Positions 27,319 to 36,077 of a stretch of DNA of 64,000 nucleotides are shown here, piece after piece. Numbering within the stretch: the stretch's first letter is position 1; every line of letters starts with the position of its first letter. Below the pieces are notes generated by a model, which made no database searches, was not told the DNA's origin, and worked only from the letters and a program-made list of their open reading frames with translations. The position numbers were made by a program, and so were the translations under genes. The DNA is from Aureispira sp963837355 (GTDB taxonomy: Bacteria; Bacteroidota; Bacteroidia; Chitinophagales; Saprospiraceae), in assembly GCA_963837355.1 (NCBI GenBank), contig CAWIMY010000003.1, positions 248,001 to 312,000 on the forward strand. The letters are read 5' to 3'.

Positions 27319-27362
27319 GGCGCAATTGCAATTGCGCCCAACGAGAACGCGCGCAACGAGAA
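27295..27362. repeat. 68-bp perfect palindrome closing the tandem array
   Basis: Every base from 27295 to 27328 pairs with 27329-27362, with no central spacer (centre gcaattg/caattgc). The left arm is the last two array units plus gcgcaattg; the right arm is their inverted copy. A 38-bp core of the same palindrome occurs again at 28356-28393. In DNA it could extrude as a cruciform; in RNA it would be a very stable hairpin. It lies after the end of the NTF2-like lipoprotein gene. Confidence 0.9.
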
Positions 27363-27438
27363 AAGATAAACTCCTTCTTTCTTCGAAAGTCCTTTATAAA
27401 GCAAGCGCAATCACACCAACAAACGCAGATAAAACCTC

Positions 27439-28251
27439 CTAGCGACAAAACTCTCCCAAGCGCCGCAAAAAGGCTTTGTTCAATGGTGTGGGGGTACCGT
27501 CGTCCTCGTGGGTGTAATAGGTCGTCATGGTTAGTGTTTTTAGAGACAACACGTCATAGTCTCCTAGCGCAGCATAATGCGTCCCCCTGTCCTCGCGTGG
27601 AAAAAAAGTAACCGTTTCGTCGTCCCAATCAAAGCTTATGTCTAGGTAATAATACTTATCATTGCCCATATACATCATTCCTCCTTCACTAATACCATTG
27701 GTTAGGGAATAATAAGAAGCATTGCCGCCATTGTACAGCGCCAACAGGTAGTCGCTACAACTGCAAATACGGTCGCCTTTATTGCCGTGGGTAATCAAGT
27801 CCGATTCTTGGGTAATTAACCAAGTGCCGTCTTTTTGTTCCACCAAACTCAACATGCTAATGAGTTTTTCCTTTTTGGAGTCCTGCCCATACTCCTTTTC
27901 AAAATACACCTCCTTGGTGTGGTAGTAGGTTTTAACGGTTCTCACTTCTTTTATGGCTTGCCGAAAGTCGGGGGCTTTTTCCAAGGCTTTTCGCTTGCGC
28001 GCCAGACACTGGGCGCGGCTTATTTTGTCTTTGTAATAATAGACCTCTTCTGCATAAAGCGCCTCCAACGCGGCCCAATTGCGGTCGTTAATGGCCGCGC
28101 TCCATGCCTGCACCGCCTCCTCGGCCTTGGTGTAAGAACGGGCTGCCTTGGAAGTACTGGGTATAAAAGTAGCCGATTGGGTAGCGTCTTGATTCGGGTT
28201 GTTACAAGCTAGTAGTAATAAGCAGCTCGTTAAAATAGAGAAATAGCGCAT
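27439..28251 (-). CDS. NTF2/SnoaL-like lipoprotein
   Basis: A 270-residue lipoprotein: MRYFSILTSCLLLLACNN gives a lipobox with the acylated cysteine near residue 16. Residues 40-155 read like an NTF2/SnoaL-type fold (AVQAWSAAINDRNWAALEAL, then LSLVEQKDGTWLITQESD). The C-terminal half has further beta structure without a known match and contains CSCSD near 190. Such folds often bind small ligands or act as scaffolds. It is flanked on both sides by copies of the same palindrome: 76 bases beyond its stop and about 100 bases before its start. There is no operon partner. Confidence 0.65.
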   Translation of the reverse strand: MRYFSILTSCLLLLACNNPNQDATQSATFIPSTSKAARSYTKAEEAVQAWSAAINDRNWAALEALYAEEVYYYKDKISRAQCLARKRKALEKAPDFRQAIKEVRTVKTYYHTKEVYFEKEYGQDSKKEKLISMLSLVEQKDGTWLITQESDLITHGNKGDRICSCSDYLLALYNGGNASYYSLTNGISEGGMMYMGNDKYYYLDISFDWDDETVTFFPREDRGTHYAALGDYDVLSLKTLTMTTYYTHEDDGTPTPLNKAFLRRLGEFCR

Positions 28252-28353
28252 TTCTTTGGATTTTCGTGAAAAGTGGCGTGTTCTCTAATATACTATTTTT
28301 TTACAAATTAATTAGCCGATATGAGTTTCAATAGTCCTTTTCTCGTGTAGTCC

Positions 28354-28395
28354 TTTTCTCGTTGGGCGCAATTGCAATTGCGCCCAACGAGAAAA
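28354..28395. repeat. Second copy of the palindrome with flanking 16-bp duplications
   Basis: 42-bp perfect palindrome with the same centre as at 27328/27329 (core identical over 38 bp). On the left, tagtccttttctcgtg is nearly duplicated (28334-28349 and 28350-28365), and on the right aaaaagctccaacgag is nearly duplicated outward, so each arm has its own short tandem repeat. It lies between the lipoprotein start and the terminator of the HbpS-like gene. Confidence 0.85.
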
Positions 28396-28405
28396 AGCTC
28401 CAACG

Positions 28406-28439
28406 AGAAAAAGCTCCCCTCCCAAAGGGAGAGAAGCTT
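28406..28439 (-). terminator. Terminator of the HbpS-like gene
   Basis: 13-bp stem with two mismatches (28411-28423 with 28427-28439, aagct... / ...agctt), AAA loop and a minus-strand T5 run. It lies 36 bases after the stop at 28475 and next to the palindrome. Confidence 0.7.
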
Positions 28440-28474
28440 CATAAGTTTATAAATACACTAAAAAAAACCTAGCG

Positions 28475-28873
28475 CTACAGCGCAGCCAAACCAGCGGCGG
28501 CAACGGCATGGTCATTCTCAACGCTACTCCCGCTCACACCAATACCTCCAATCACGGTGCCGTTGGCATCGGTAATAGGAATACCGCCTGGAAAGGTAAT
28601 CAACCCGAGGTTAGAATGCTCAATGTTAAAGAGCGGTTGCCCAGGTTGAGAGAGCTCGCCAATCTTGCCCGTAGGCATATCAAAGAAACGCGCCGTTTTG
28701 GCTTTCTTAATGGAAATGTCCAAAGAGCCGAGCCAAGCGCCGTCCATGCGACCAAAGGCCACTAAATTGGCGCCTGCGTCTACTACGGCGATGTTCATTT
28801 TGGCATCAATGGCTTGGGCTTTGGCTTGTGCCGCAGCGATCATTTTCTGAGCTTGTGCTAATGTTACATTCAT
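28475..28873 (-). CDS. HbpS/GlcG-like (DUF336) protein
   Basis: A 132-residue cytoplasmic protein starting at 28873 (MNVTLAQAQKMIAAAQAKAQ). A longer reading would overlap the upstream gene and lacks conservation. It keeps the HbpS-like pattern: NIAVVDAGANLVAFGRMDGA, the middle block of SI-KKA-TA, and GGIPI...GTVIGGIGVSG near the end. Relatives bind haem or cobalamin derivatives, or sit in glycolate/propanediol loci without a proven role. It ends in alanine-rich sequence. It lies 74 bases after the CtlX gene on the same strand, so the two are probably cotranscribed. Confidence 0.8.
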   Translation of the reverse strand: MNVTLAQAQKMIAAAQAKAQAIDAKMNIAVVDAGANLVAFGRMDGAWLGSLDISIKKAKTARFFDMPTGKIGELSQPGQPLFNIEHSNLGLITFPGGIPITDANGTVIGGIGVSGSSVENDHAVAAAGLAAL

Positions 28874-28947
28874 TATTAGTGGAATTAGATAGTTGGGTGG
28901 ATGGACAGAATTGTCTTTTAAGGGGACAAAATACGCGCGATATAGTT

Positions 28948-29874
28948 CTACGATTGGGGCAAAAAGACCTCTGCCATCATACAACGAACACTGCCGCCAC
29001 CTAAGGTTTCAATGGTCGGAATCGGACTAGAAAGTAACGTCGTGTGTTCCTCCAACACCTGAACTTGCGTCGCGGTCAAACTGCCGCGCGCTTGCTGAGA
29101 CAGCACCAAAAAAGTAGCGTCTTGGCTGTTGCGCACTTGCAGCATATTCCCCGCAAAGGCTTGTATCTGTGCCCATGTTAGCGGTACCACGGTCTTGTTC
29201 GTCTGTTCAAAAAGCGCCAATAACCGTTGGCGTTCCTCTGCCTTTGGCAGGCTTTCTAAACCAATCACTACAAAATCCTCCCCGAGTGCCATCAGCACAT
29301 TGGTATGATAAATGGCTTGCCCTTGATCGTCTACTGCATCGAATAGCACCTTTTGATACCCATAATGGGCACAAAATAAGTCCACCGCCACTTCATGGGT
29401 ACGAACACTGCGACACGCATAACAAAGCTTATGAACACGGTCCAACAGTAAACTTCCTGTTCCTTCTAAAAAAATATGCTCCGCCTCCAAATGTTCTAAA
29501 GAAAAGCGTTGGGTATAGCCAAATTGCGCTTGTAACTGCGCGACCAAATCGGCGCGGCGTTCCAAACGGCGATGGGGGCTCCACATCGGATAAGTCGCTA
29601 AGCTTCCATTTTCATGAAAAGAAATCCAATTATTCGGAAAAACCGCATCGGTTTTGACAGGCAGTTCGCTGTCTTCTACTACCACTACTTGAATGCCTTT
29701 ACTGCGCAAAAGCGCTACTAATTGGTCGAATTCGGCTTGTGCCTGTTGGCTAATCTCCTTGCTTGTTTTACCGCTAATTTCTTGTTGAAAGGCGTTATTG
29801 ATCGCCGTTTCTTTGTTGAATCCAAAATTGGCGGGGCGAATCATAAGCAGTTGAGCAGTGGTTTGTTGAGGCAT
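28948..29874 (-). CDS. ctlX: CtlX-type citrulline/arginine hydrolase of the amidinotransferase superfamily
   Basis: A 308-residue guanidino-modifying enzyme fold. FPNNWIS (substrate-pocket Asn/Asp region), LEGTGS, the His in IYHTNVLM, GNMLQ and the C-terminal GGGSVRCM with the nucleophilic Cys are all present. These are the marks of CtlX, linked to citrulline use, and of related arginine deiminase-like enzymes. It is cytoplasmic. The normal length and all catalytic residues are kept. The upstream 230 bases (29875-30104) contain no gene; they are AT-rich and separate it from the DUF262 module. Confidence 0.85.
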   Translation of the reverse strand: MPQQTTAQLLMIRPANFGFNKETAINNAFQQEISGKTSKEISQQAQAEFDQLVALLRSKGIQVVVVEDSELPVKTDAVFPNNWISFHENGSLATYPMWSPHRRLERRADLVAQLQAQFGYTQRFSLEHLEAEHIFLEGTGSLLLDRVHKLCYACRSVRTHEVAVDLFCAHYGYQKVLFDAVDDQGQAIYHTNVLMALGEDFVVIGLESLPKAEERQRLLALFEQTNKTVVPLTWAQIQAFAGNMLQVRNSQDATFLVLSQQARGSLTATQVQVLEEHTTLLSSPIPTIETLGGGSVRCMMAEVFLPQS

Positions 29875-30104
29875 TGTTGTTTGTTGATGAATTACTTGGG
29901 TTTGTTCTAATCGTTTAATAAGGCTTCTATTTTAGCCAAAATACGCTTTCTTATCTTCGTCATCTATCAATTTTTCCTGTTTAAAAAACACGTCTCTGAT
30001 ATTTATTTGAGGCGTTTTCTTTACCTATATTTATTTTAACAAGACATATAATATCTGCCTTTACATGATAACAATAGACCTTTAACTAGCTTCTGCCATA
30101 GTGT

Positions 30105-32407
30105 TTATTTCTCCAATAATACGCTAACCAACTCTTTTCCCACGGCTACCATATCTTCCTCCACACCCACCGCCAATTTGTGTAGCGTTTTTACCGTATA
30201 CCGCGCGTCTACTTCTAGCGCAAAGCGCTCCAACAAAGCGGCACTAGGAATTCCCAAACCGTAGACATGCCAGCCGCCATTCTCTGCATAAAGCTGTACT
30301 CCTTTGTCCAATTGCAGGCAACTCGATTCGCGGTTGCGCCCATAGACCAAACCTGCTGTTTGGCCGAGTTCCTGCGCCAACGCCTCGACATAGACGTTGA
30401 TATGTGGACTTTTGAGGGTTTTACCTAATATTTTTTCGATGCGGTAATCGTTTGCAGCAGTGCTAAAAAAGGCAAAGGAAACGCGGTTTGCTTCGCTCTC
30501 TAAGATACTTGGATAACGAAGAAAGGCGCGGCACCAAGGCGCAAGACAAACCGATGAGGCGGCCTTTTGAATACGAGCTTCTAGTGTTGGACGGATTTCA
30601 GAAAGTGGTGTCGCAGCCAAGGCAGTCAATAAGCTCGTCAAGGCCGTGCGCACACGGGGATCGCGAGCGCGTAGAATGCGCCCCCAGCGTCGTCCTTTTC
30701 CAAAGTACCACGCCCAGCCCAAGGCCGAGCCAGCAATCTTTTGGGCATAGTTGCCAGCTGCGAGCAAGGCGCGCGCACAAAGCCCCTCATCTAAAGCGCC
30801 CTCTTTTTTGGCAGGCCAGAGGTAAAAGAAGACGTCTATTTGACGTTCTAAATCCTCTACAGAAAGGTGCTCTAGATCAAAATTGTGCAAGGCTCCCCGC
30901 AGCAAAGGATGGTCTTCTAGCTGTTGGATAAGAGGTTGGTAACGGTTGTCTTGTCTAATCAACCGCCCTTTGAGCAATTCGTGGTCGACGGCACCACGCG
31001 TAACTATAGGGGCTGCTTTGGAGGCAGCCAAATGGGAATAAAGGTGTTTTTTGGCAAAGCAATAGCGAAAACTTTGTAGGAGGCCGTGGTAGCCATTCTC
31101 GCGCAAACTTGGCAGCCATTCGTCGCGATTGGGCTGCTCCAAGCTCCAAGTAATATTGCGGCAGACGCGAAAAAAATCTAAGAACGATTGATTACTCGAC
31201 AGCCTTGGTTGCGCTCGGTTAGAACCTTGCGCCTGAAAATAGAAGACCGCAAACAACAGCAAGCGCGCACGGCTGTGAAAGCGCCGCTGCTCCAAACAAC
31301 GCGCAAACAAATTGACATCCGTTGTCAACAAAGGAACGCCCTCTTGTTTAATAACCCCCTCAAAAAAGTCTTGTATACCTGTGGGGCTTTCCGCCAAAGT
31401 ATTGGCAATCAGATGCAATACTTGCGACAGCAAGGCCAAGTGTTGTGGTTGTTCTAACAACACTAAGGCTTGTTCTTCGCCTGCGATAACGCACGTCGGC
31501 TTCGCTTTCCCAATAGAACAACAAGGGTAGAAAAAAATCAAAAAAGCGCATAAACGCCTCGTCGTAATCTACCGTCGAAGCGTTGGCTCAGTTGCCAAAA
31601 AGCATCGTTCCAAGCATTGTCCAGATGGTAAAAAAACTGCTGTACAGCGGCGGCTTCTCCTTGATAATGCGCATGCAAATGTTGGCTCAAAGCCGCTTTA
31701 AAATTCTCAAAAGGCGTTAAAGGCCGCCCCCGCGAATTCATCTTGATGTACAAATCATCCGTCAATTGCCAATCGTCCAAATTCAACCATTCAAACTGTA
31801 AGTAATTCTTAGTAAATAAAGCCTTGTAACAGCGTTTTCTATCTTCATAAAAATAAACGTGCAACGCCTGCAACATGTGCAACATAGCGCGCACCGTAGG
31901 GTCTTGTTCCCAAGACGAATAAAACCAACTGCAATCCCTCAAAAAATCTTTTAAACTGCCCTTTAATTGACGTGGTCGGGTCTCCAAAGCCGCTGCACTC
32001 ACCAAGGCTTGGCAAAACTCCTGCGCGCTAGCTCGGGTGGCATAAGAAAAACGCGGGCGACCATCCGCCAAGGAAAAACGTTGCTGAAAGGCGCTAAAAC
32101 TCGCTTTTCCATGAGCAAAAGCCAAGTACCAATGTAATAGAAACAAGGTGGTCAACCGCTGTTGCCCATCTATTGGCACAAAAGCACAGCCACGTGGCGA
32201 GGGCTGCAAGTTGCCATAAACAAAATCCAACTCTAGGCGCGTTCCCTCCGACAAAGCCTTATGAATAGCCGTCAAAAAGCCCTGCCGTACCCGCTCCGCC
32301 TTTGGACGGCCTTGGGCATAATCGCGCTGGATAGCGGGGATTTCAATGTAAAAATCCGTCGCCTGCTCTAGCAATTGCAATAAGGTAAAATGACTCCCCG
32401 CTCCCAT
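30105..32407 (-). CDS. DUF262 protein of a two-gene module (GmrS-like half), two frameshifts
   Basis: About 766 residues once two shifts are repaired. The N-terminus (ATG at 32407) has the DUF262/ParB-like NTPase-endonuclease motifs IPAIQRDYAQG and VPIDGQQRLTTLFLLHWYL. Shifts near 31566-31572 and 31480-31492 divide it; between them the frame reads DEAFMRFFDFFLPLLFYW. The remaining 460 residues are helical and do not contain an HNH (DUF1524) motif that I can see. It starts 12 bases after the stop of a second DUF262 gene, so the two are one operon. GmrSD and its relatives attack modified DNA; a defence role is inferred from the family. Both shifts are probably assembly errors. Confidence 0.75.
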
Positions 32408-32419
32408 TCGTGGCGTAGT

Positions 32420-34234
32420 TTAAGAAGGTTCAAAGAACAGTTGATTCAAGTCTAACGCTGCCTGCAAGGCCTGCTCGACATCTTCCATATCGGTCGCTGT
32501 CCATTGCAACATATTGTCTAGTTTAGAACTGTAGGATTTTAGAAAAATATTTTTGGTGCAAGGCAACACGTAGGCTCCCATGCTGTCTTGACGAATGATT
32601 TCTTTTCGCTTGACGGGGAAAATGGCGTTTTTATAACGGCGGTTGGTACTGCGGTCGAGCAAACAAAGGTTGCCAATACGATGCAGGTCTTTTTCTGAGT
32701 AGTCCTTGCCATCAAACTGCTCCAAAACGTGTTCGTAAAAATCCCGAAAAGTAACTTGGTCAAAAGGGGCTTTCAGTAAACGACACAACTCATTGTACAA
32801 TTCCTGTAACGTAGCTTCTAGCACGAGTGTCCCGTGTATGGTTTCAAAAACAGTTTGGGGTTTGCCCGATAAAAATTCCCATAAGCGCCAGAGCCACAAG
32901 CGTTGGGTGTTTTCAGTCGTTGGCATATCAGAATGCGCCGAGCGAATGTGTTCAATGTCCCAATCGGCTTTTTTAAATTCGTCAAAGCGAAACCGCGAAG
33001 CGGGCAGCGCTTGGCGCAACAGCGTCACGATATTAAACCACAACAAACAACAGCGTTCTTTGTCGTTGTCTTTGCTATAGCTCAACTGCGCTAAGTTGGT
33101 TTCCAAATGATCTTCGATCACGTTCAACAATTGCGCTTCAAAGTCCGACTTGTGCCCGACTTTTGACCAGCGTAAAATATCGGCCAGCTGTACTTCAGCA
33201 AGTCGGTCGGTTAATAAAAACCCGATGTAGTGGTACAAACGGCGGTCGTTGTACCAATCTTGGAAACGCAAAAAATAGCGCTTGACGCGCTGCCAATTGG
33301 CCTCCAAATCAGGCTGTTTATTAAAAAAGTGATTGAAGGTCAGAAAAATATACAGGGCATCTTCTCTAGGGACATCAATCTTATTTTGATCGCTGTCGTT
33401 GATGTCATTGGCGACTAAATCAAAGATAAATTCAATGCGGTGTTCCAGTTCTTTCTCATCATTAGATAAAAAATACCAAAACTGATCGTCGTACAATTGG
33501 TTCTCAATTTGCTCCCATTCCAAAGCAATTTTATGGCGCAACAAGCGCTCGTCTGGCGTTAACGCCTCTCCTCGATCTCCCATAAAAAGCGCCTTGACCA
33601 ACTCGGCATTGGTTAAGCGGATTTTACCGCTATTGAGGCGTTGAAAGGCTTCGCGCGCATCGGTTTCGGGAGCCAAGCCACACCAAATCACTTTGGTAGC
33701 AACCAGCAAGGTTTGCTCAAAAGCAGGCAAGCAAGCACGGTTTTCAGCCACCTTGAAAAAGCGGTCGATGGTAGCATAAGCCACCGTCATGTGGTAAAAA
33801 TCAATGTTGGTTTGGGCGTGGGGGGCGCTAGAGGAATGTTGTATTTGTTGTAGAAAAGCGAGGCTTTGTGGACGGGTTTCGTATTCTAACGAAAAAGTAT
33901 TGGGAATGGAATTGTTGTTATCTCGTTGCTGCAAATAGCGCAAGAGCAGCAATAGGGTGGTTAAACGCTGCTGTCCGTCTACTAATTCATAACTTTGGTG
34001 GGGGCAATTGGGAGCTTCGCACAGACGAGGATCGTCGGCAGCTAGGGCTTTGGTGACAATGGGTTGCAAGCAATACATCCGAGTGCTGGAAGCAGGCTGC
34101 TGCGCGGCAAATTCGCACAAATCTTGTAGCAACTCCCAAACATTGCGCGCGGTCCAGCGATACCCGCGTTGGTAAGACGGCACGAAAAAGTGATAGCCTT
34201 GATCCAATTCTCCAATGGCTTTTATAGCTAGCAT
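32420..34234 (-). CDS. DUF262-DUF1524 (GmrSD-like) protein
   Basis: A 604-residue protein from the ATG at 34234 (MLAIKAIGELDQGYHFFVPS). Residues 1-230 form DUF262: VPSYQRGYRW and YELVDGQQRLTTLLLL, the nucleotide-binding and hydrolysis motif of GmrS. The C-terminal half holds a DUF1524 HNH-like nuclease: WDIEHIRSAH with the catalytic His, then RIGNLCLLDRSTNRRYKNAIF with the conserved asparagines and K. This is the single-chain form of GmrSD, a type IV restriction enzyme that cuts glucosylated hydroxymethylcytosine DNA in its founding case. The target here is unknown. A partner DUF262 gene follows by 12 bases. Confidence 0.85.
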   Translation of the reverse strand: MLAIKAIGELDQGYHFFVPSYQRGYRWTARNVWELLQDLCEFAAQQPASSTRMYCLQPIVTKALAADDPRLCEAPNCPHQSYELVDGQQRLTTLLLLLRYLQQRDNNNSIPNTFSLEYETRPQSLAFLQQIQHSSSAPHAQTNIDFYHMTVAYATIDRFFKVAENRACLPAFEQTLLVATKVIWCGLAPETDAREAFQRLNSGKIRLTNAELVKALFMGDRGEALTPDERLLRHKIALEWEQIENQLYDDQFWYFLSNDEKELEHRIEFIFDLVANDINDSDQNKIDVPREDALYIFLTFNHFFNKQPDLEANWQRVKRYFLRFQDWYNDRRLYHYIGFLLTDRLAEVQLADILRWSKVGHKSDFEAQLLNVIEDHLETNLAQLSYSKDNDKERCCLLWFNIVTLLRQALPASRFRFDEFKKADWDIEHIRSAHSDMPTTENTQRLWLWRLWEFLSGKPQTVFETIHGTLVLEATLQELYNELCRLLKAPFDQVTFRDFYEHVLEQFDGKDYSEKDLHRIGNLCLLDRSTNRRYKNAIFPVKRKEIIRQDSMGAYVLPCTKNIFLKSYSSKLDNMLQWTATDMEDVEQALQAALDLNQLFFEPS

Positions 34235-34294
34235 ACCTGCATTTTTCAAGCTAGACGTAGTATCAGGAACACATACTATTCCAAGCATTATCCA

Positions 34295-34329
34295 TAAAAA
34301 AAGCGACCAGTGGGGAAAACAGGCCGCTT
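34295..34329 (-). terminator. Imperfect terminator after the YagU-like gene
   Basis: 12-base arms (34301-34312 with 34318-34329) with mismatches, and a minus-strand T-run over 34301-34295. It lies between the YagU-like gene and the DUF262 operon, separating them. Confidence 0.5.
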
Positions 34330-34353
34330 GTATCCATTCTTAGAGAGGGCAAA

Positions 34354-34821
34354 TTATCCCAATAATTTGCGCGCTTGTCGGCGAACAATTTCGGTAGTAA
34401 CACCATAAACAAGGTGCCCAATAAACTCATTGATTACAAATTCGGGGCGGTTTTCAGTGGGCCAAGGCTCCATGGCAAATGCAGGCAACACCGAACCGTG
34501 GGTTCCGCCATACAAAGCCGTGCCCATTAAGCTACCAAATCCAGAGGCGGCAGCGGGGTTGCGCTCTACCGATAAGCCGTACAAAGCGCCCGTCATCAAA
34601 CCAAAAGCCCAATGTATTTTTTGCTCCATCGGCTTTTTTTCTTCTTTCTTTAAACCCGTGCCATCGTCCATGCGCGAGACTCGATCGGCCAACACTACGG
34701 GAGGTGAGTCGGTTGTTTTTTTGCGTACAGGCAATACCTTTTCTATTTCTGATTTAATTTTGGTTGCGACAGCGGCACCAATGACACCCGCAATAAGTCC
34801 TTTGGCTAAATTCTTTTGCAT
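34354..34821 (-). CDS. YagU-like (DUF1440) membrane protein
   Basis: A 155-residue protein from the ATG at 34821 (MQKNLAKGLIAGVIGAAVAT). It has membrane segments at about 8-24, 70-85 and 95-110, the WAFGLMTGALYG and FGSLMGTALYGGTHG glycine-rich helices, and a late ENRPEFVINEFIGHLVYG block with a histidine, which fits the YagU/DUF1440 family of small inner-membrane proteins. In E. coli YagU has been tied to acid resistance; no role is shown here. It lies 97 bases after the secreted protein that precedes it on the same strand. Confidence 0.6.
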   Translation of the reverse strand: MQKNLAKGLIAGVIGAAVATKIKSEIEKVLPVRKKTTDSPPVVLADRVSRMDDGTGLKKEEKKPMEQKIHWAFGLMTGALYGLSVERNPAAASGFGSLMGTALYGGTHGSVLPAFAMEPWPTENRPEFVINEFIGHLVYGVTTEIVRRQARKLLG

Positions 34822-34918
34822 TTTGCTCAATTTTGGTGAAAGAAACGTGCTTCTTCTTATACAACGGTTCTTAGCATCCAAAGTTTGATACAGGAGCGCT
34901 TTTTTGAGGAGGCGTGTT

Positions 34919-35563
34919 CTACAAGCGTTGATTCGTATAAAAACTAGGATCTTGTGGCAGGCTGGCAAACAGTGGTTTACAATACACAATCCTCAGATCG
35001 TCTAACGCAAAATCGTTGCCTCCTGCCGTAGTATTGCCATTCACCAAACGCAAGGTAACAGTAGTAGTATTTCTACCAGAAACCCAAGATTTTGAAAAGC
35101 GGTGCCAATCGGTGGTATTTTGTAAGGCTTTGACGCGTATGGTAGCGTGTTCGTTGATGTACAAGGTAAGATCCGCAGGATTGCTCGGAGTAACAATTGT
35201 TTTGAGGTGGCCTTCCAAGGCATAAATTCTATCGGGCAAGACCTCTACGGTTTGCGCCCACACCGTCTGCCCTGCTAGGGTAGCGCCATTGACCACCAAC
35301 ATCAAGCTGTTGCCCGTACTGTGGTCTCCAAAATTGGGAAAATGGGGATGTACTTTATTGGGATTGTCGGTGAGCGCAAAGCGCCCTTCAGGAAAAACAT
35401 CGTTTACGGTGAAGGTGTAGTCACTGGTAAAGCCGACATAGCCGTGTTGAAAGGTTCCATTGGTCAATAGATCTGTGGGCATTGGCTCGTAGTTGTCAGG
35501 GCATTGGCCTAGCAGTTGAAAATGCCCTAAAGATAAAAAAAGTAGGGTGATGATACTCCTCAT
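34919..35563 (-). CDS. Secreted carbohydrate-binding-like protein
   Basis: A 214-residue exported protein with a signal peptide (MRSIITLLFLSLGHFQLLG, then QC). The mature part looks like a galactose-binding-type jelly roll, of the sort found in Bacteroidota surface proteins: LLTNGTFQHG near the start, AQTVEVLPDRIYALEGHLKT in the middle and NDFALDDLRI near the end. No enzyme motif and no T9SS sorting domain is present. It could be a free adhesin or sugar-binding accessory. It is probably monocistronic or joined to the YagU-like gene; no terminator is visible between them. Confidence 0.65.
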   Translation of the reverse strand: MRSIITLLFLSLGHFQLLGQCPDNYEPMPTDLLTNGTFQHGYVGFTSDYTFTVNDVFPEGRFALTDNPNKVHPHFPNFGDHSTGNSLMLVVNGATLAGQTVWAQTVEVLPDRIYALEGHLKTIVTPSNPADLTLYINEHATIRVKALQNTTDWHRFSKSWVSGRNTTTVTLRLVNGNTTAGGNDFALDDLRIVYCKPLFASLPQDPSFYTNQRL

Positions 35564-35649
35564 GTTTGGTTGATTAAGCTAGTTAAGAGCGTGTTAACAA
35601 ATTCACTACCAAAATAATACCAAGTGAGTACCCCTCTACCTTATATAGA

Positions 35650-35684
35650 AAGCGTCCTCCCAAACTAGTGTTGGAAGGACGCTT
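35650..35684 (-). terminator. Hairpin terminator candidate
   Basis: 14-base arms (35650-35663 with 35671-35684, aagcgtcct.../...aggacgctt) with one mismatch. Read on the minus strand it lies 27 bases after the small hydrophilic gene and supports that gene being transcribed. The T-run after it is weak. Confidence 0.6.
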
Positions 35685-35710
35685 CTTGTAGATGGTTGAA
35701 AATGAAACCC

Positions 35711-35899
35711 CTACTCGGCATTCTCATTGCTCAAACGGCTATTATCCATCGGTTCTACGCCGCCTTTTTTCTTGTCTTCGTTTCCTATTTTATTGGATTC
35801 TTCTTGCTCGCGCTCGCGGCTGTTGCGTTTTTGTTGAGAATCGTTGCTGCGGGTACTACGGTCTTGTTGATTCTGTTCGTTTTGATTCTTGTTAGACAT
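35711..35899 (-). CDS. Small hydrophilic disordered protein (62 aa)
   Basis: A short reading frame whose product is almost wholly N, Q, R, E, K, S and D, with no hydrophobic core (MSNKNQNEQNQQDRS at the start). Such small disordered proteins are common and often unannotated in Bacteroidota. Support for a real gene is the ATG at 35899, the hairpin terminator 27 bases after its stop and the absence of any other gene in this 500-base stretch. The overlapping plus-strand frames read as hydrophobic shadow peptides. Function unknown; a stress or RNA-associated role would be speculation. Confidence 0.5.
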   Translation of the reverse strand: MSNKNQNEQNQQDRSTRSNDSQQKRNSREREQEESNKIGNEDKKKGGVEPMDNSRLSNENAE

Positions 35900-36077
35900 G
35901 TGTGTGTAGTTTTATAGTATTAATAATAAATTATCATCTAATAACTTGACTACAAGCTATCTTACTGACACTTATAAGACAACGCATAAGGTCTTTTTGT
36001 TCACGCAGCAATCTTTTTTTGTAGTAATAAAATAGTTTATTAACTTTTCTTTGACAACTTAAAACTTGTCTTTTCTG

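Noticed and set aside
26792..27611. Several long Arg/Asn/Glu- or Arg/Ser/Leu-rich reading frames on both strands
   Set aside because: They are produced by the 13-bp tandem repeat, which has no stop codon in any frame; frames on both strands and all phases remain open. They are not genes.
28354..28395. The palindrome as a simple intrinsic terminator
   Set aside because: A terminator with a T-run already lies next to it (28406-28439), and the palindrome is repeated elsewhere in a non-terminator setting.
34430..34888. Plus-strand frame opposite the YagU-like gene
   Set aside because: It is antisense to a gene with clear membrane helices and has no family features of its own.
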